Notes under the pieces: generated by a model
What the model saw: only the letters and a program-made list of their open reading frames with translations
Database searches by the model: none
Told to the model about the DNA's origin: nothing
Assembly (NCBI GenBank): GCA_964019415.1
Contig: OZ025886.1
Location: 791,384 to 855,383, forward strand
DNA from: Ianthella basta
Lineage: Eukaryota; Porifera; Demospongiae; Verongiida; Ianthellidae
Direction: 5' to 3'
DNA length: 64,000 nt
Program-made: the position numbers and the translations under genes
Shown: positions 1 to 39,273 of the stretch, piece by piece
How positions within the stretch are numbered: position 1 is the first letter of the stretch
How the letters are laid out: every line of letters starts with the position of its first letter

Positions 1-3000
1 TAACACTGCACACTCTATGCCTACCTTCGAGAATGACAGGTTACATGTCACATGTAACCTGTCATTCGATCTGGGAGGTAGACATTAATGTTGAGTCAAC
101 ATTAATGTAATCTGTCATTCTAGGATTTAGGTATGTTAAGATGTGTGCAGTGTTACATGTGTAAATATTTTCATCAGGAGTGCATAATGAGAAGTGCTCC
201 TGTTTTAAAGTATAGGGAAATATGCAATAACATTGTAACACTACCTATGCAGTAAAGGGATGAGTGGCTAGGAAGAGAGATCTCAAGCTTTTCAATCACA
301 CTAGCCAAATAACCCTCCAGTGAACAAATCTAGAGTTCCTGGCAAAGTTCTGCAGTTACTGTAAGCTAAACATAGTAAAGTGTGGGATGTGTCAATGACC
401 GAAGAGCCTAGGCTCTCTGCATGCCAATGTAGCTAGGTATGTGTCTCTATAGCAACATACGTGACTTATCCTGTGTGGACTATTGTGTCCATATTTATTG
501 TGTTACACACACTTTCAAGCTAGCTACGTATATATGGTGCAAGCACTAATACTTGTAATATTTCACATACAAGCACATCATGGCTTCGTGTAATGTAATA
601 TGGTTACCTGTCCATAAGTAGACCTATATCAGCCATACACTGACTGCCCCACATTGCTGCCTGCATGACTGCATCACTACACTTGGTAGGCTGGTTTGGT
701 ATCAACAGCATTGTATATAGCTTTATAACGCCACAACCATTGCACCCAAAATGAATGTGTACAAGGGAAATTGATTCAGTTTGGATGTGCTTTCCTTTGG
801 AAGTCAAACTGTGTTGTGTAGGTCTTGTTGCATGCAAGTAACAGTACCCTAGGCCTTCTTAAAATACAGTACATTGCTGCAAATTCACACAGGCTTTGTG
901 TAACAGCTGAACCAGACACATCTGGAGAATGTGGCTATGTACAAACTATAAGTGTGGCACTGTATTAATGTATTTTGTATTGGTTATAATTTGTCATATT
1001 TTGTATCTGTGCTTTGTTCATTATACATTTCTTGTGTAGCATAGCAATTTTACACATCAGATTCTGTACAACGATACATCTCTGAAGTATTATTTGCACT
1101 GTGCAATGAGAAGAGAATGTCACCAGTTTCTGTGGTATTGAAGAGTACATGGTGAATCTAAAAGTTGATCAGAGACCTTCTCTCCACAGTTGAAGACCCT
1201 TGTGGCAAGAGGTTAACGTGTGATGCTTATTAATCAAACGGCATTCCCAGTTCCACCCACGCCCAAAGTACTACCTGCATGTATGTGTATGTAATAACTT
1301 TACTGCACATCACACACTGATACTGATTAACCCTTTCCTTCTGCATGCATGACTACAGCACTACATTTGGTTAGCATGCTATGTCTCTGTCATTTGTATA
1401 AATGACTGCCACACGTTGCTGGCTGCCTACAATAAGTATATCGAATGAGGGAGATTGGAAAGTGAGTGTGTGTGTTTGTGTGCACATAACAAAATCCATC
1501 TGCATGTCTTTTATGCATCCAAAGGTAATGGCCAGAGAGATTAGGTTCCTTTGCCAGTGTATCCGCCTCAGTAGATACGAACGTGACCAGCTCTGTGCGG
1601 TCTGGTGTGGCTGCATTATATACAATGGCATATGTGCACTCAGTTGTAATTGTAGGCTTGTAATACTAAACATTCTAGCACATGGTTTCAGGTAAGGTAA
1701 TACGATTACCTGTCCTAATTCAGTAAACTGGTAAACTGATAATATGAGCTATGTCTCTGCCATGAAAACAATGACTGCCACACATTGCTGGCTGCCTGCC
1801 TCTATCCCTATACCTGTACTAAGGAGGCAGTTGCACACCCTTTGGCAGTGTGAACATCTCAGTGATACGTATAGGTAGCTGTACATTGCTGCCAAATTGA
1901 CTGGTGCCATTTGTGAGTGGGCGCACTAGGAATCTTCATGGACAGCATACAGGTAGCTACAGTACTGCTGCTTGTGTGTATGTTTGTGTGCACATGGACA
2001 AATCCATCCTGCATGTGATTATTTTTGCTACATTCAGTAATCAAACATAATAATTATATTAAAGAGTAGAAGGTTGGGCAGAGAGATTAGGTTCCTTTGC
2101 CAGTGTATCTGCCTCAGTAGATACGAACGTGACCAGCTCTGTGCGGTCTGTTGTGGCTGTGTTGAACACAGACTGTCAGTGTATGCTTGTAATACTTAAC
2201 ATTCTAGCACATGGCTTCAGGTAAGGGAATACAATTACCTGTCCTAAGTCAGACTTGCTTGGTTACTCACCCCACATTGCTGCTTGCATGACTGTGTCAC
2301 TACCCACTTCTTCCTTCGGTCGCGGGTACACTGGGCAACTGCACTGAGCACTAAGGCAATCACAAACTGTGTACAGGCACTTATATAGGATACCAGACAA
2401 CATAACACAGAAAGACAAAGCGGTGTTCACAGCCTGCGCTACACAAAATACATTCATAGTAATACACTAATACATTGCATGACATAGAATCAACACATAC
2501 AAAGACAAGTGACAGTCACATGACAAGAAGCCACACTCAGCACTGTTACATCATTAAGTTTACAATATTTGCTTCTTTGTATACATTGTCTGGATACATG
2601 TGGGTCATGAGCTGTGGATGGAGTAGTGTGGCTGTATGACTAGCTGATGTACTGTGTTACATACTGTACATGAGCAATGAACACAATGTGGTACCTTCTA
2701 TGGATTCTTGTCTTTCATTATGTGTTATAATTGACATGTGGGTCATGAGCTGTGCACTATGTTAACTAATCATACAATATCTCCTCCCACGCAAGCACAA
2801 AACTACTTGTGTATGGAAATTACCTTCATATTATCTCTGATCAATAATTTGTGCAGCAATGTTTCTAGGCATATGCAAAGGTGACTTGTATTAACTGTAC
2901 GAATGCAACACAAGCTTCATTGCATTCAAGTATTAGGTGATTTGAACACACTCTCTGATGCACAATAACATATTTGATTTCATGCATCCACTATATTGTG

Positions 3001-3144
3001 CCATGTATAGACCTATAGCTGCACTCTCCTACTGTATCATGTGTGGACCTATGGCTATCCTACTCAGATACAGACACTACGTGTTACTCATTGTATGCTA
3101 CAGTTCTACCTTGTGGGTTTACTACATGTGAGCCACGATGGTAC
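1..3144. repeat. Spacer of degenerate low-copy repeats
   Basis: No exon could be supported here. The stretch holds degenerate copies of a block around the phrases CATTCTAGCACATGGCTTCA and CCCCACATTGCTGC, seen near 640-700, 1660-1800 and 2200-2310. The part 1729-2310 closely matches 36424-36990. If gene Z resembles its neighbours, this stretch is its first intron, which would then be at least 3 kb long. Confidence 0.6.
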
Positions 3145-3183
3145 ATGGTCTATACTACTGATCATGTCAGTAGTATAGACCAT
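3145..3183. repeat. Perfect 17-bp-arm palindrome beside gene Z exon 1
   Basis: Arms 3145-3161 and 3167-3183 are exact reverse complements around a 5-base loop. On the minus strand it lies about 37 bases past the splice donor of the signal-peptide exon, so it would be a stem-loop early in intron 1. The same palindrome occurs at 52921-52959 beside a duplicated exon. Confidence 0.9.
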
Positions 3184-3220
3184 CCTCACTCATACTTCTT
3201 AGGTGTACAGCTTTTCTCAC

Positions 3221-3317
3221 CTTTTATAGGCACCTCTAGACTTCCTTTAATCAGTAAGGCCAACACCACTGCAAAATAGCAAACATTGAGTCTAGCTGTA
3301 CCGCCAGTCCTCTCCAT
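3221..3317 (-). CDS. Gene Z exon 1: signal-peptide exon (gene runs off the left edge)
   Basis: On the minus strand an ATG at 3315-3317 opens a 97-base exon encoding MERTGGTARL followed by a hydrophobic core (CYFAVVLALLI), ending at a GTGAGA donor in phase 1. It is closely similar to the exons at 29923-30019 and 53610-53706, which start the same way. The hydrophobic core indicates a secreted or membrane protein. The C-terminal end of the segment (EVPIKG) differs from the sister copies (VQAAGG, VQATGG), so the signal-peptidase site may differ. No further exon of this gene was found to the left, so the remainder probably lies outside the window. A decayed duplicate is the alternative. Confidence 0.65.
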
Positions 3318-3387
3318 GATGGAACCCACAGAGCTACTCTCAATAGTTCAGCTCGAGGTGAGTGAAGAATAGTGCAAGGAGTGTTCG

Positions 3388-3393
3388 TATATA
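3388..3393 (-). promoter_or_regulatory. TATA-like box of gene Z
   Basis: TATATA on the minus strand, 76 bases upstream of the ATG. The equivalent position carries TATATAAA in gene A (30089-30096) and TATATA at 53777-53782, so the position is conserved between the duplicated first exons. Confidence 0.5.
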
Positions 3394-5674
3394 GCACCCA
3401 ATTACTGCATACTGATCACCCTTTGTACCCTTTAGCTAGGTTACATTTTTGCATTCCAGTATGTTGCTACAGAAACCAGTGAATTGACCAATGCTCTGAA
3501 CCTAGTATTAGGACTACTGGCAGACAAATTATGCTTTAGTGCTACATTGGACCTTTGTGTGTCCCAGCACCTTATGGTTTGATGCACTTTAATAATGATG
3601 ATTGATTGATTTGTTGATGGCAGCCGTAACTGTGGCTATATCTCTACAATCACACCTGCAATACCCATAGGTAATAACTGGTTGTTGCATGCTGTTATTG
3701 TCAGTGCTCAATGTTCTGCATGGATGGAACAATTATATAGGTATCCTTCTGTGTATAGCATGTACTACTATGTTCTGTCTAGTAGCTGCTCTTATTTGCA
3801 CCTATTGTTTATTCATTTTACCCTCCCCCCTCCTTCTCAATAACTATACAGCTATGTGGTCCCTTTTCAGTTGTACATGTGTTTTCGCAAACGTGCCCTC
3901 GGGGAAACGTGCCTGCAAATGGTAGACAACAGGAATGCCGCATCCAACAGGGTGGGTTTCCATGCAGCTCATGCATTTCAGTGTGTGTTCTATTTCCCTA
4001 AATGTGATAACGTTAACATTGTAACACTACATGCTTTATGTCTATGTCCTGGAATGACAGGTTAAATGTCAACATCATTGTCACCTGTGACCAAACAGAC
4101 TAAGTACCTTTGCCAGTATTATGTGCCTCATCAGTAGATATGGACCTGACCAGTCCTGTAGATATGAATGTGACCAGTCCTGTAGATATGAATGTGACCA
4201 GTCCTGTAGATATGAATGTGACCAGTCCTGTAGATAGGAACGTGACCAGTCTTGTGTGGGAAGTTGTTGTCTTAATTGTTACTATACCTATACATACATG
4301 GCATGCACACTCAATTGCATGCCTGTAATACTTCACATTCTAGCACATGCCTTCATGTACTCTAACATCCTTGTATATATTACCTGTCATGATTTAGACT
4401 TGTTTGGTTTGTGTCCACCACACTCATCCTGCATGCCTAACATTGCTGGTTGCATAACTGCATCACTACACACATACACTACTTCATGTCCAGTGTACAC
4501 CCCAATAGATGTATATAGACAGTGTTACAAGTACGTAGCTCTAAAGTCAAAATACTGTGCTAAATTTCATGACTATTTGGTAATGCTTGCATCTTTCAAT
4601 TCCAGTTTTTAACAGTTTGTACAGCAGAGTGCGTCCTCAGTGTATTATAATATGATTACACATATTTGTATTGCACGGGTGTGCGTGAAATTGGTGTTAT
4701 ACATTATACAAATGCATTGTGTTTGCACATACTGCAGTTGGACGATGGCTTTGAACAGTTGTATTTGTCTAGTGTGTGCATTTGCATGCCACCATGTATG
4801 GTGTCATGTAGTGCTGAGAGCTGTGGACGGAAGCGTGGCTGCATGTCCTGCTGATGCTCTGAGACTGTGTTACATACATGAGCATGCACAGTGACCGAAT
4901 GTAGTACCTCCTATGGGTCCATATCTTCATCGTGCATCATCCACAAGTCATGTAATGAAGCAGATAATCAGAATTCAAAGTAAAATAGAACTGGTGGGAA
5001 GGGAAGTATGCGATTGAGAACTATCTCCTGTACATATTTGGATGTATGTGGGTCCTGGATATAGAATGTATTTACTGATCATACAATCTCCACAAGTATT
5101 GCCTATTATGATGCTAACACAGAAGTGTCATACCTCCCTGTCATAACCTGCTGATGTTCTATTGTTACATACTGTACATGAACAATGAACACAAAGTGGT
5201 ACCTTCTATGGATTCTTGTCTTTCATTATGTGTTATAATTGACAATTTAGCCCCCATAAAATTATACATATTTGGATACATGTGGGTCATGGATGTGGAA
5301 TATGTTCACTAATCACACAATCTCCTTCCAAGCAAGCACAAAACTAACTTCATGTTATCTCTGATCAATAATTTGAAATAGCAATTTCTCTAGGCACATG
5401 CAAAGGTGACATGTTGTCAATGATTATACTACGTATGTTAACTGTACAATTACAACATTTCATTACATTCAAGTGTTGTGTGATTTGATCACACAGTATA
5501 ACACACTTGATATCATGTATCCACTATACTGTGCCATGTATAGACCTATAGCTGCCTCTCCTACTGTATCATGTGTGGACCTATGGCTATCCTACTCAGA
5601 AACAGACACCACGTGTTACTCATTGTATGCTACAGTTCTACCTTGTGGGCTTACTACATGTGAGCCAGAGGCAT
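3394..5674. other. Intergenic spacer between gene Z start and gene A end
   Basis: No coding exon was recognised. Much of 3760-5670 is duplicated at about 53783-55417, the equivalent spacer between genes B and C, with a few local insertions. It contains the 24-bp minisatellite at 4133-4253 and the presumed 3' untranslated region of gene A at its right end. No convincing polyadenylation signal was picked out by eye. Confidence 0.6.
4133..4253. repeat. 24-bp minisatellite, about 5 units
   Basis: The unit reads GTAGATATGAATGTGACCAG plus TCCT. The three central units are identical, and the outer ones carry a few substitutions. The related spacer near 53890-53920 has only one unit, so the array expanded in this copy or collapsed in the other. 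Confidence 0.9.
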
Positions 5675-30019
<24,345 letters not shown>

Positions 30020-30088
30020 GATGGAACCCACAGAGCTACTCTCAATAGTTCAGCCTGAGGTGAGTGAAGAACAGTACAACTCCTACTG

Positions 30089-30096
30089 TTTATATA
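30089..30096 (-). promoter_or_regulatory. TATA box of gene A
   Basis: TATATAAA on the minus strand, 70-77 bases upstream of the ATG. A transcription start near 30060 would give a 5' untranslated region of about 45 bases. Confidence 0.55.
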
Positions 30097-30605
30097 GTAG
30101 CAAACTAGTCCATGCAAACTACCCCTGCAGCTGTTTCAAAGGGTTTGATTGCATTTTTTGAATTCCACTTCATTGCTATTTTGAAGGTGTGAATATGACA
30201 TATCTATATATAGCTAGGTTATATTATATTCCTACAACCACACATAAAATACCCCTTAGCTATAATATTGCATTCTGTTGATCACAGTGTTCTGTGTCTG
30301 ATCAATGATGGGTAACTTATAAGCAGTAGTCTCATATAGATATATACCCTCCAGTACATGTCTCACACTATAATACCTTCAGTCTTGCTATTGCCATTAC
30401 TTGTTCCATTGTTTATTGAATTCAGTACATTCCCTCCTGTGCATACCCCACATACATAACTATACAGCTATATACAAAGTCCCTTCTCCTGTATGCTATG
30501 GTAACCCATTGCATAGGAGAAACTGCCTAATAACTGATTAATTGATACTAGTATGTGTGTGCAAACATTGTGTGCATGCATGTATATACATGCATAGTAA
30601 TACAT

Positions 30606-31146
30606 CAGTGGCGTAGCACCACACTTTTCAGTGGTCCGGCCAGTCACCAATATTTTACTAACCTAATCAATGTAACTATAATATAGCTAGTATCATTGAT
30701 TTCAAAACGGATATGTTGGCTTGCCCCGAGGAAATGGCACAGCCCCCCTCACCTATGTGATACGGGACAGTGTGCAGGGCTGTATAACAAAATCTCCAAG
30801 TGGAACAGGGAGGAAGTGTTCGCGAGCGCAAAAACATTTGCCCCTTACCCTTTTATCGCCGACGACGGCCAATTTAAACAGGTCGTATGACGTCATATGA
30901 TGTAATGCAACAATGGCCGCCGCATCGATTAGCGCGCATGGTAGAATATTGAAGCGATGCCTTGCTACAGCGTTTTCCTTTTAGTTAGAACCTATAATCA
31001 GGTAAGCTTACAAAGCTATTTCTTGGTTTATGGTTACACCCTCCCCCCTAAGTCTGGAAGTGTGTGCAAATTGGCCAGCTTTGATTTTTATAAAATCTGT
31101 TTCTTGAGCAAAAAGTGGTCCGGCTGGACCGGGTGCTACGCCTATG
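30606..31146. mobile_element. Non-autonomous DNA-transposon-like element
   Basis: Ends CAGTGGCGTAGCACC and its near complement (CATAGGCGTAGCACC read inward from the right), flanked by TACAT at 30601-30605 and 31147-31151. 541 bases, no transposase. Confidence 0.7.
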
Positions 31147-32626
31147 TACATGCATACTGAAATGTGTATAATTATGCGCATGGATTATATACGATGTACT
31201 ATAATTACTCTCTATGTAGCGATTCCAATCCAGATTTCGAACTATTCGACTTGCACTCATGCACCGTATTACTGCACAGTACGTTTCTTTGTGAGTACAG
31301 CGGTCTTTATCCCATCGAAATTGGTTAAGGTTAACCCACACTCCGCTCTCCATTTAGCCGGATAGGTGACGTTAATGTTGTACCGCCTTTGACTTAAGAA
31401 AGTAGATACTTCCTGCGGAAACACGTAACGAACTCGTGGCTCGCGAGCTGCGCCTCGTAGCGCCGTATCTTGGCCGTTTCTGGACTGATTCGGACGGGTT
31501 ATGGCTCAAATTGAAGCTCTCAACAAGACACAACGAAGTTTTTTATAGACTGTGCCAGAGAAGTGAATGATGGTTTAGTAGTTTCACTTGAATCTACTGT
31601 CTCTCTGCCTTGCATAGATCCTCCAAGACTTAGAGGATCTAGCTGGGCAGAAATCCACTTTTGCAGAATCAGCATCCGTAGGAACAAGACTACTGATGCA
31701 TACTGTGGTGATACACCATCACAATAGATGTATATGGGGCTTGCGTACAAGAGATCCTACAAAGTTCTATTTTATACGTAGTACTAATTTCACAATTCAT
31801 AATAATAACATTGTAGTGCATGATCTGATCTGCATGCATGCCCAACTCTACCAGCAGAGTGCAGTTCAGGCTTGTAGAGTTGCAGGGTTGACCGGGTAAA
31901 AGTACAAGGCAGAAAAATTAAATTGCTGGCATGCAAGGGTGTCGGGATATACCTAGCATTGGTCTGGCAGAAGTATAATAATGTGCAAAAAGTGTTGGCC
32001 TACCCCATCCTGGGAGGTGGAGGCATGCCCGCAGCAAATGTTTGGAATATTACACCTTCTGAGAATTCTCCTCAGGCAATATTGAAGTACAAAAGAAGCC
32101 TTAGATAGCTACCAAGCATAAAATAGCTACGTATATACACCCATATACCCCCTCCTCTCCTCCCACCCACACACTAACTGCTTGCAGTAACTGAGCTAGC
32201 ATCTAGAATTCAATATAGCTATTTCCATAGCTACATAAATTGCTGGAAGTAGTAGCTAGCTAACACTGTAAAAATGTGAGGCAAGCTTCCTATAGGAGTT
32301 GGTTCCATTGTGGCTACAACATGTAATTGCATGGGACTTGTTGCTCTGCAAGTGGAAGCTGCATGTTATGAATACAATATAGAGTGAGCTGGTAGTGCAT
32401 CCCACTAGACTGCTCAATAATTATATGCAAACGTCATAGATATGAGCATACTGCGCATACAGTGAGTTTGCATTGAAGTGCCGGTTTACTAGTCTGTACT
32501 TGTAAAACGTCATTGTTACCTTTCAGCCAAGAAACTAACCTATATACCAGGGGAGGGAGCACTGCCTAATTATATACTTATTTAGTTGTGTACTGCATGC
32601 ATGGCAATAACAAACGAATTCGGAAT

Positions 32627-34121
32627 CACTGCACCAACTGCCTTAGTTACCAGAGTTGTAAAAGATCTTGTTAACTTGCAATGACAGCTTACTCAACATG
32701 GTTTAACAGAGTTGTAAGTTAACAGACTTGCTTAATACTGTTAATCCAAGTAATGAATGTATAATCATAATTATTCATCATATCAATATTGAATATTCAT
32801 TGTGCCATATACAAGCTGTACAAATGACTGATTATACTGTGAGGTATATATTATGCGCATTTGTATGCTGTTAGTACTGTTCTAGCTATGGTGTTCGTGA
32901 GGCTTGCAAGCCATTGACAGGCATGAGAACAGAATGGAGGGAATTTTGTGTACAGTAAACTGATAGTGAAGAGGCATGACAGCAGATGGAGCCCAATTAC
33001 TTTGAAATGGTTGTAAGGTAGCTATATTGCTTCTCAGGTATATATATGCCGCCATAGTTGTACTGCATGTACAGGTCCCTGCGTGCAGGTCAGTATATGT
33101 TTGGAGAAGACTATCTATGGGATTCAGATGTGCTTTGCTGCCCTTATTCATTGTGCTTGAAATAACCCCTGAGTACAGCAATAGTTACCTTCCAACCTTT
33201 CCAAACTAAGTGGGCTGTATCTGTTGTACATGCATGGCATGCCTCTTCACTATCAGTTTACTGTACACAAAATACCCTTCATTCTGTTCTCATGCCTGTC
33301 TCCTCATGCCATGTACTATGTATACTTTAAGGCATACTTTAGAAACGCTAGCCATCTGCTGTAAATCCTCTTCACTATCAGCTTACTGTACACAAAATGC
33401 CCTCCATTCCGTTCTCGTGCCTGTAAATGGCTTGCATGCCTCACATACACCATAGCTAGAACAGTACAAACAACATACAAATGTGCATATACCTCACAGT
33501 ATATTCTCATTCAACTATATGTACACAAATGTACGTACATACAGCAGTATAGTAGCTTAAAATCGTGAGCTTGCATGTGTGTACTGACTGCAGTGCTGCA
33601 TTCTACTTTAAATTTGCATTCTGTTACTAGTTCTTCTACTCATTTTGTAGCATGCAGAAGTCAGCAATGTATATGATTTGTGTGTGCATGTACACGCAAA
33701 AGCACACATGCATGCATGTCTACATGCATCCATGCACAGGATGCATACAGGCAGCTGAATGTCTGCTGTTTGATTAATGCCTGGGAGTATGTGCAAAGCA
33801 AATTGTTTATTTATCTTGCAGCATGCAAGCCAAGATAGGAGCAATGGGCAGTCCTTCATCTTGCTCCAGGCTGAAGTGATTTCCAAAACATTAATTATGT
33901 TCCTAGCCTGAAACCTACAGTACATTTGTATCATGAGTTTGTGTATGTCACCATGAATATCAATATTGATATTATGAATATGAGTATACATTCATTACTT
34001 GGATTAACAGTGTTAAGCAAGTCTGTTAACTTGCAACTCTGTTAAACCATGTTAAGTAAGCTGTTATTGCAAGTTAACAAGATCTTTTACAACTCTGCTA
34101 ACTAAGGCAGTTGGTGCGGTG
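32627..34121. mobile_element. Nested inverted-repeat element
   Basis: Outer arms of about 200 bases (left from 32627, right ending 34121; CACTGCACCAACTGCC versus CACCGCACCAACTGCC). A second, inner pair of arms lies at about 32834-32973 and 33368-33502, with a further partial copy near 33246-33299. A truncated copy of the outer part is at about 52072-52360. No transposase frame. Confidence 0.75.
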
Positions 34122-37100
34122 AATGGAACGAATAGGAATCGGTTTGGGACCACCAAAGCCTAAATGTAGGACCAGTACCATAGCTTTAAACTCATTTCCA
34201 CAAGCAGAAATGAGCTAGATGGCCGAACACCTACATCATATCTACTCCTCAAGAGTTGGGCAGATAATATCTGAATGAAGCTAGTGTGTTGCAGCTCCAG
34301 CTACTAAGAAAAATGCAGTTTTCCCTTTTAATCGACGACACAAACTACAAGGTAAACGTTACAAACTAGCTTCAACCAGTTTTAGAAGCCTTCATCTATC
34401 TTTTACACTTGGGAACCTTCAAAAAATCACGAAGGTTGCTTCTCGTCTGTGGAAATTGCTTCGCGTTAACACGGTAGAGGGTGCCATTTTGTTCATATAC
34501 GCGCCATGTTGTTCAAAGGTACGCGAGGAATTTGGAATGGGAATTGGTTTGGAATCGCTACTCTATGGACGATCAAGCATGCTATCAAGTAATTTCAACA
34601 ATTGCACTGTTTTACCCATCTTGGTCTTCATCAGGCAAACGTTCTACAACTACAATTGACAGCTGTAGGTGATGACACAATCATTGAGAGTTTAATCTTC
34701 TTGATGGTATGCTAGATTGTCCAAAGGACGAAGAGTAGCACAATCAGTATTCGACACTTGATTGGTATAGCTAATATATTTTCATTATAATGATTGTATT
34801 AATATTATAATTTTGCTACATTGCCCCACCATGTGCACCTACACTATAAACTTGCCCCCAGTCATCTCATGCTGTTGCTCCCATCATGACCATGGCCACT
34901 CATCATAATCTGGAGCCCAGCTTCAACATGTTCAGTCCAACCCTCAGGCACCTGTTTGGTAATTATAAGGAAGCAAGTTTATATTATTCATTGGTACAGG
35001 CAGGCAGCCAGTAATGTGTGGCAGTACATAATTGTATACATGACAGAGACACAGCTCACTTATATCAGCTTGCCAAATCACATCACCAGTAAGGTAGGGT
35101 AATCACGAAATAATCAGTGTGTTACAAGCATGGCAAGTCTTCTGGAGCGGCACAGTAAAGGTTCTATGTTTCATGAGTAGCTAGGTATACCTGATATCAT
35201 TCAAGCTTGTTCGCACTAACAGGAATTTCATCATGGCAATATGTACATTGCACCTAATCTTACTACTGTAACAGGATACTATAGGGGTTTCTTCCAGCGA
35301 GTGCTCAATACGTGTTGCCCTATATATATAGCCGTAACACTGTACACTTGATACCTATATCCTAGAATGACAGGTTATAGCATGTCATGCCAGATTTGGA
35401 TCATGCATGCAGTAGGCAGCAGTGGAGATTGTCAATAACTGGTGATGAGCTTCTTCCGTGCAGGAAATTGATTTCAAGTTGAAAGAGGTTTCAATGAGAA
35501 GGTGTGCAAGGCATGTGCCTGTGCAATAACAACTCTGTGTACTGTGCACATTACAGTAACTCAAAAATTGTGTGGAAGGTGTGAACTATTGCCTACATGT
35601 CTAAGCTCCTCTATCACTGTGTGTGTCTCTAGCTATGTATGCATATGATTGGTGCTGTGTGTGTTGTTAAGGTATATGCATCAATATCTATTGTTACACA
35701 CTAGCCAGGGCGTGTACACACATGCTTGTAATGCTTTACACATACAAACACAATGGCTTCATGCTTAACTGTCCAAGACTGACTTTCATCAGTCATGCAC
35801 AGCATACCACACTTTTCTGGCTCTATAGCTACAATTATCACTACACTTCATAATTTTACTCCTGACAATGATAACAGTTTGGAGCATGCAGACCAGCTAT
35901 AGCCGTGCAGCCACCTGCTGGGTGGCTGGCTAGCTATAGCTATATACCCATCATTTTGTTGCATCAAACTACTCCTTACTCAAGTTACAAAGCCGTTTCC
36001 AGTTAAAGAGATGACTTGCTTCATAAAACAGCTTCTTTTTCAGAAGAGCTTATTGCAGGAATAAGAAAGAAGCACATTTTCGAGTATTGTTGACTCAACT
36101 AAACATACAGTTGATTGTAAACTGTGTATTGTGATCATGAGATTCTACCGAGCACATGGTTGCCAAATCGCGTTCACTCATGTCTTGCTTCTATGCTAAT
36201 GCATTGGTATTCCATTTATCATTACTTTATATACATTTTTGCGTGGAATCAGATATATTTCTGCAGTAATCTTTGGTTAGTGTGAACGGACTTAAATGAT
36301 GCCAGACATACCTAGCCACATATGAAATGTGCATGTCTTTACTGTACTCCGGAAGACTTGTCATGCTCATAACGAATGGATTATATGCAGTGATTACCCT
36401 ACCTTGCTGGTGGTGTGACTTGGTAAACTGATAATATGAGCAATGTCTCTGTCATGAAAACAATGACTGCCACACATTGCTGGCTGCCAGCCTGTATCAC
36501 TACACCTGTACTAAGGAGGCAGTTGCACACCCTTTGGCAGTGTGAACATCTCAGTGATGTGTATAGGTAGCTGTACATTGCTGCCAAATTGACTGGTGCC
36601 ATTTGTGAGTGGGAGCACTAGGAATCTTCATGGACAGCATACAGGTAGCTACAGTACTGCTGCTTGTGTGTATGTTTGTGTGCGCATGGACAAATCCATC
36701 CTGCATGTGAATATTATTGCTACATTCAGTAATCAAACATATTAATTATATTAAAGAGTAGAAGGTTGGGCAGAGAGATTAGGTTCCTTTGCCAGTATAT
36801 CTGCCTCAGTAGATACAGTACAAGCGTGACCAGCTCTGTGTAGTCTGTTGTGGCTGCATTACACACAGTGTATGCTTGTAATACGTAACATTCTAGCACA
36901 TGGCTTCAGGTAAGAGAATACAATTGCCTGTCCTAAGTCAGACTTGCTTGGTTACTGCCCCCACATTGCTGCTTGCATGACTGTGTCACTACCCACTGCT
37001 TCCTGTGCCACCCCCTCCCCCCCTCCCCATACATACAGTGTTACAAATAGCTCTAAATTCAAAACACTATGCTGATAATTATGCATTGTGCCTAGGCCTA

Positions 37101-37870
37101 TTTCATCTTTCAAATTCAGAATATAACTGGATATAAAGTAGATTGTGTTTTCAGTGTATACAATGTATGTGAATGTATTAATTGTATGGGTGTGCATGAA
37201 ATAGGTGTTATTGTACATATCATGCCAGAGCATGTATTTGCATATACTGGACAGAACGACTTAAGTCATTAATTGTTCCTGTCCAATGTGTGCATGGTGT
37301 ATGACATCACTGATGATGTCATGCAACCCTGAGAGCTGTGGATGGAGTAGTGTGGCTGTATGACCTGCTTATGTACTGTGTTACATACTGTACATGAGCA
37401 ATGAACACAATGTGGTACCTTCTATGGATTCTTGTCTTTCACCTTGCATCATCCACAAGTCATGTAAGAAGAAGAATGCATGATGAGAGAAGTAGATTTC
37501 ATCGAAGTGGTAATGCAAAAAGGAAAGTGTGTGCGACTGTGTGCCCATCTCCACAATTAATATAGGTAGTAGTGAACTAGAATACACCAACCATGACTGT
37601 GGACCATTTCAAAGGGCTTTGGTTATATTTTTTGAATTCAAGTTGCTGCAGATTCAGACTAATGCAATGAAGGACATAGTTGCACCTATAATTATTATAC
37701 TGTACACCTATATTAGGAAGTAATTGTATAACTGTATCACTGTTCACTTCTGTGTCCAGTGTTCAGATATGAAAACAGATAATTACAAATCCTGTTGCCA
37801 TAGCAACGTACATGCACTTGGTGAACTACCTATACAGTTCCTACATGCATTACTATCTTTTGCATGTCAT

Positions 37871-38484
<614 letters not shown>

Positions 38485-39149
38485 ATGTGCATGCGTGAGT
38501 TTGTATGTGTGTGTATGCGTGTATGTTCAGCCATCTGTATGTGTACATGAATACATATGCAATTATCAAAATTCATCATTCTTAAATGTGAACATGTCCA
38601 TGTGTACGTGACCATAGTCATGTGTGGGCTGTTGTGGCAGTCTTACATACGTGCAAGGGTTTGGTACATGTTTGTTACACTTCACATTCTTTCCCTCAGA
38701 ATTCATGACTGTAATAGTAAGCAGTAACTGTTACGTATCAATTACACTGGCTATGTCAGTCATCCACATGACTACCCCACATGTGCACATTGCACATGTG
38801 AACAAATTGAATGATGTCAGACATACGTAGCTAGTCATTTTATGTAATGTAATATGCTTGCCTGCATGTCCAGAATCAGACTTGCCAGGTTTGTCAAAAC
38901 CAGACTGCCACACACTGCTGTCTGCATGACTGCATCACTACTTTTGCACTACATTTGCACAGGAGGCAGCCGTGGGTCTTATATGCACAACAGTATGCCG
39001 TACTTAATCAGCTAGTGTATATTAGTAGGTAGCTTACACTGCCAACATTGACTGTTATAATATACCATTGCACCTGAAGCATCCTGAATCTTCATGGACA
39101 GCATACAGACTGAAGCAACAGTTGACTTATAAAGCAAGGGAGATCAGGA

Positions 39150-39273
<124 letters not shown>

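Noticed and set aside
4133-4253. CRISPR-like array
   Set aside because: The units are directly adjacent with no unique spacers; it is a minisatellite in eukaryotic DNA.
34456-34672. Two overlapping plus-strand frames of about 65 codons
   Set aside because: Neither shows a recognisable motif or duplication, and the overlapping frames argue against coding.
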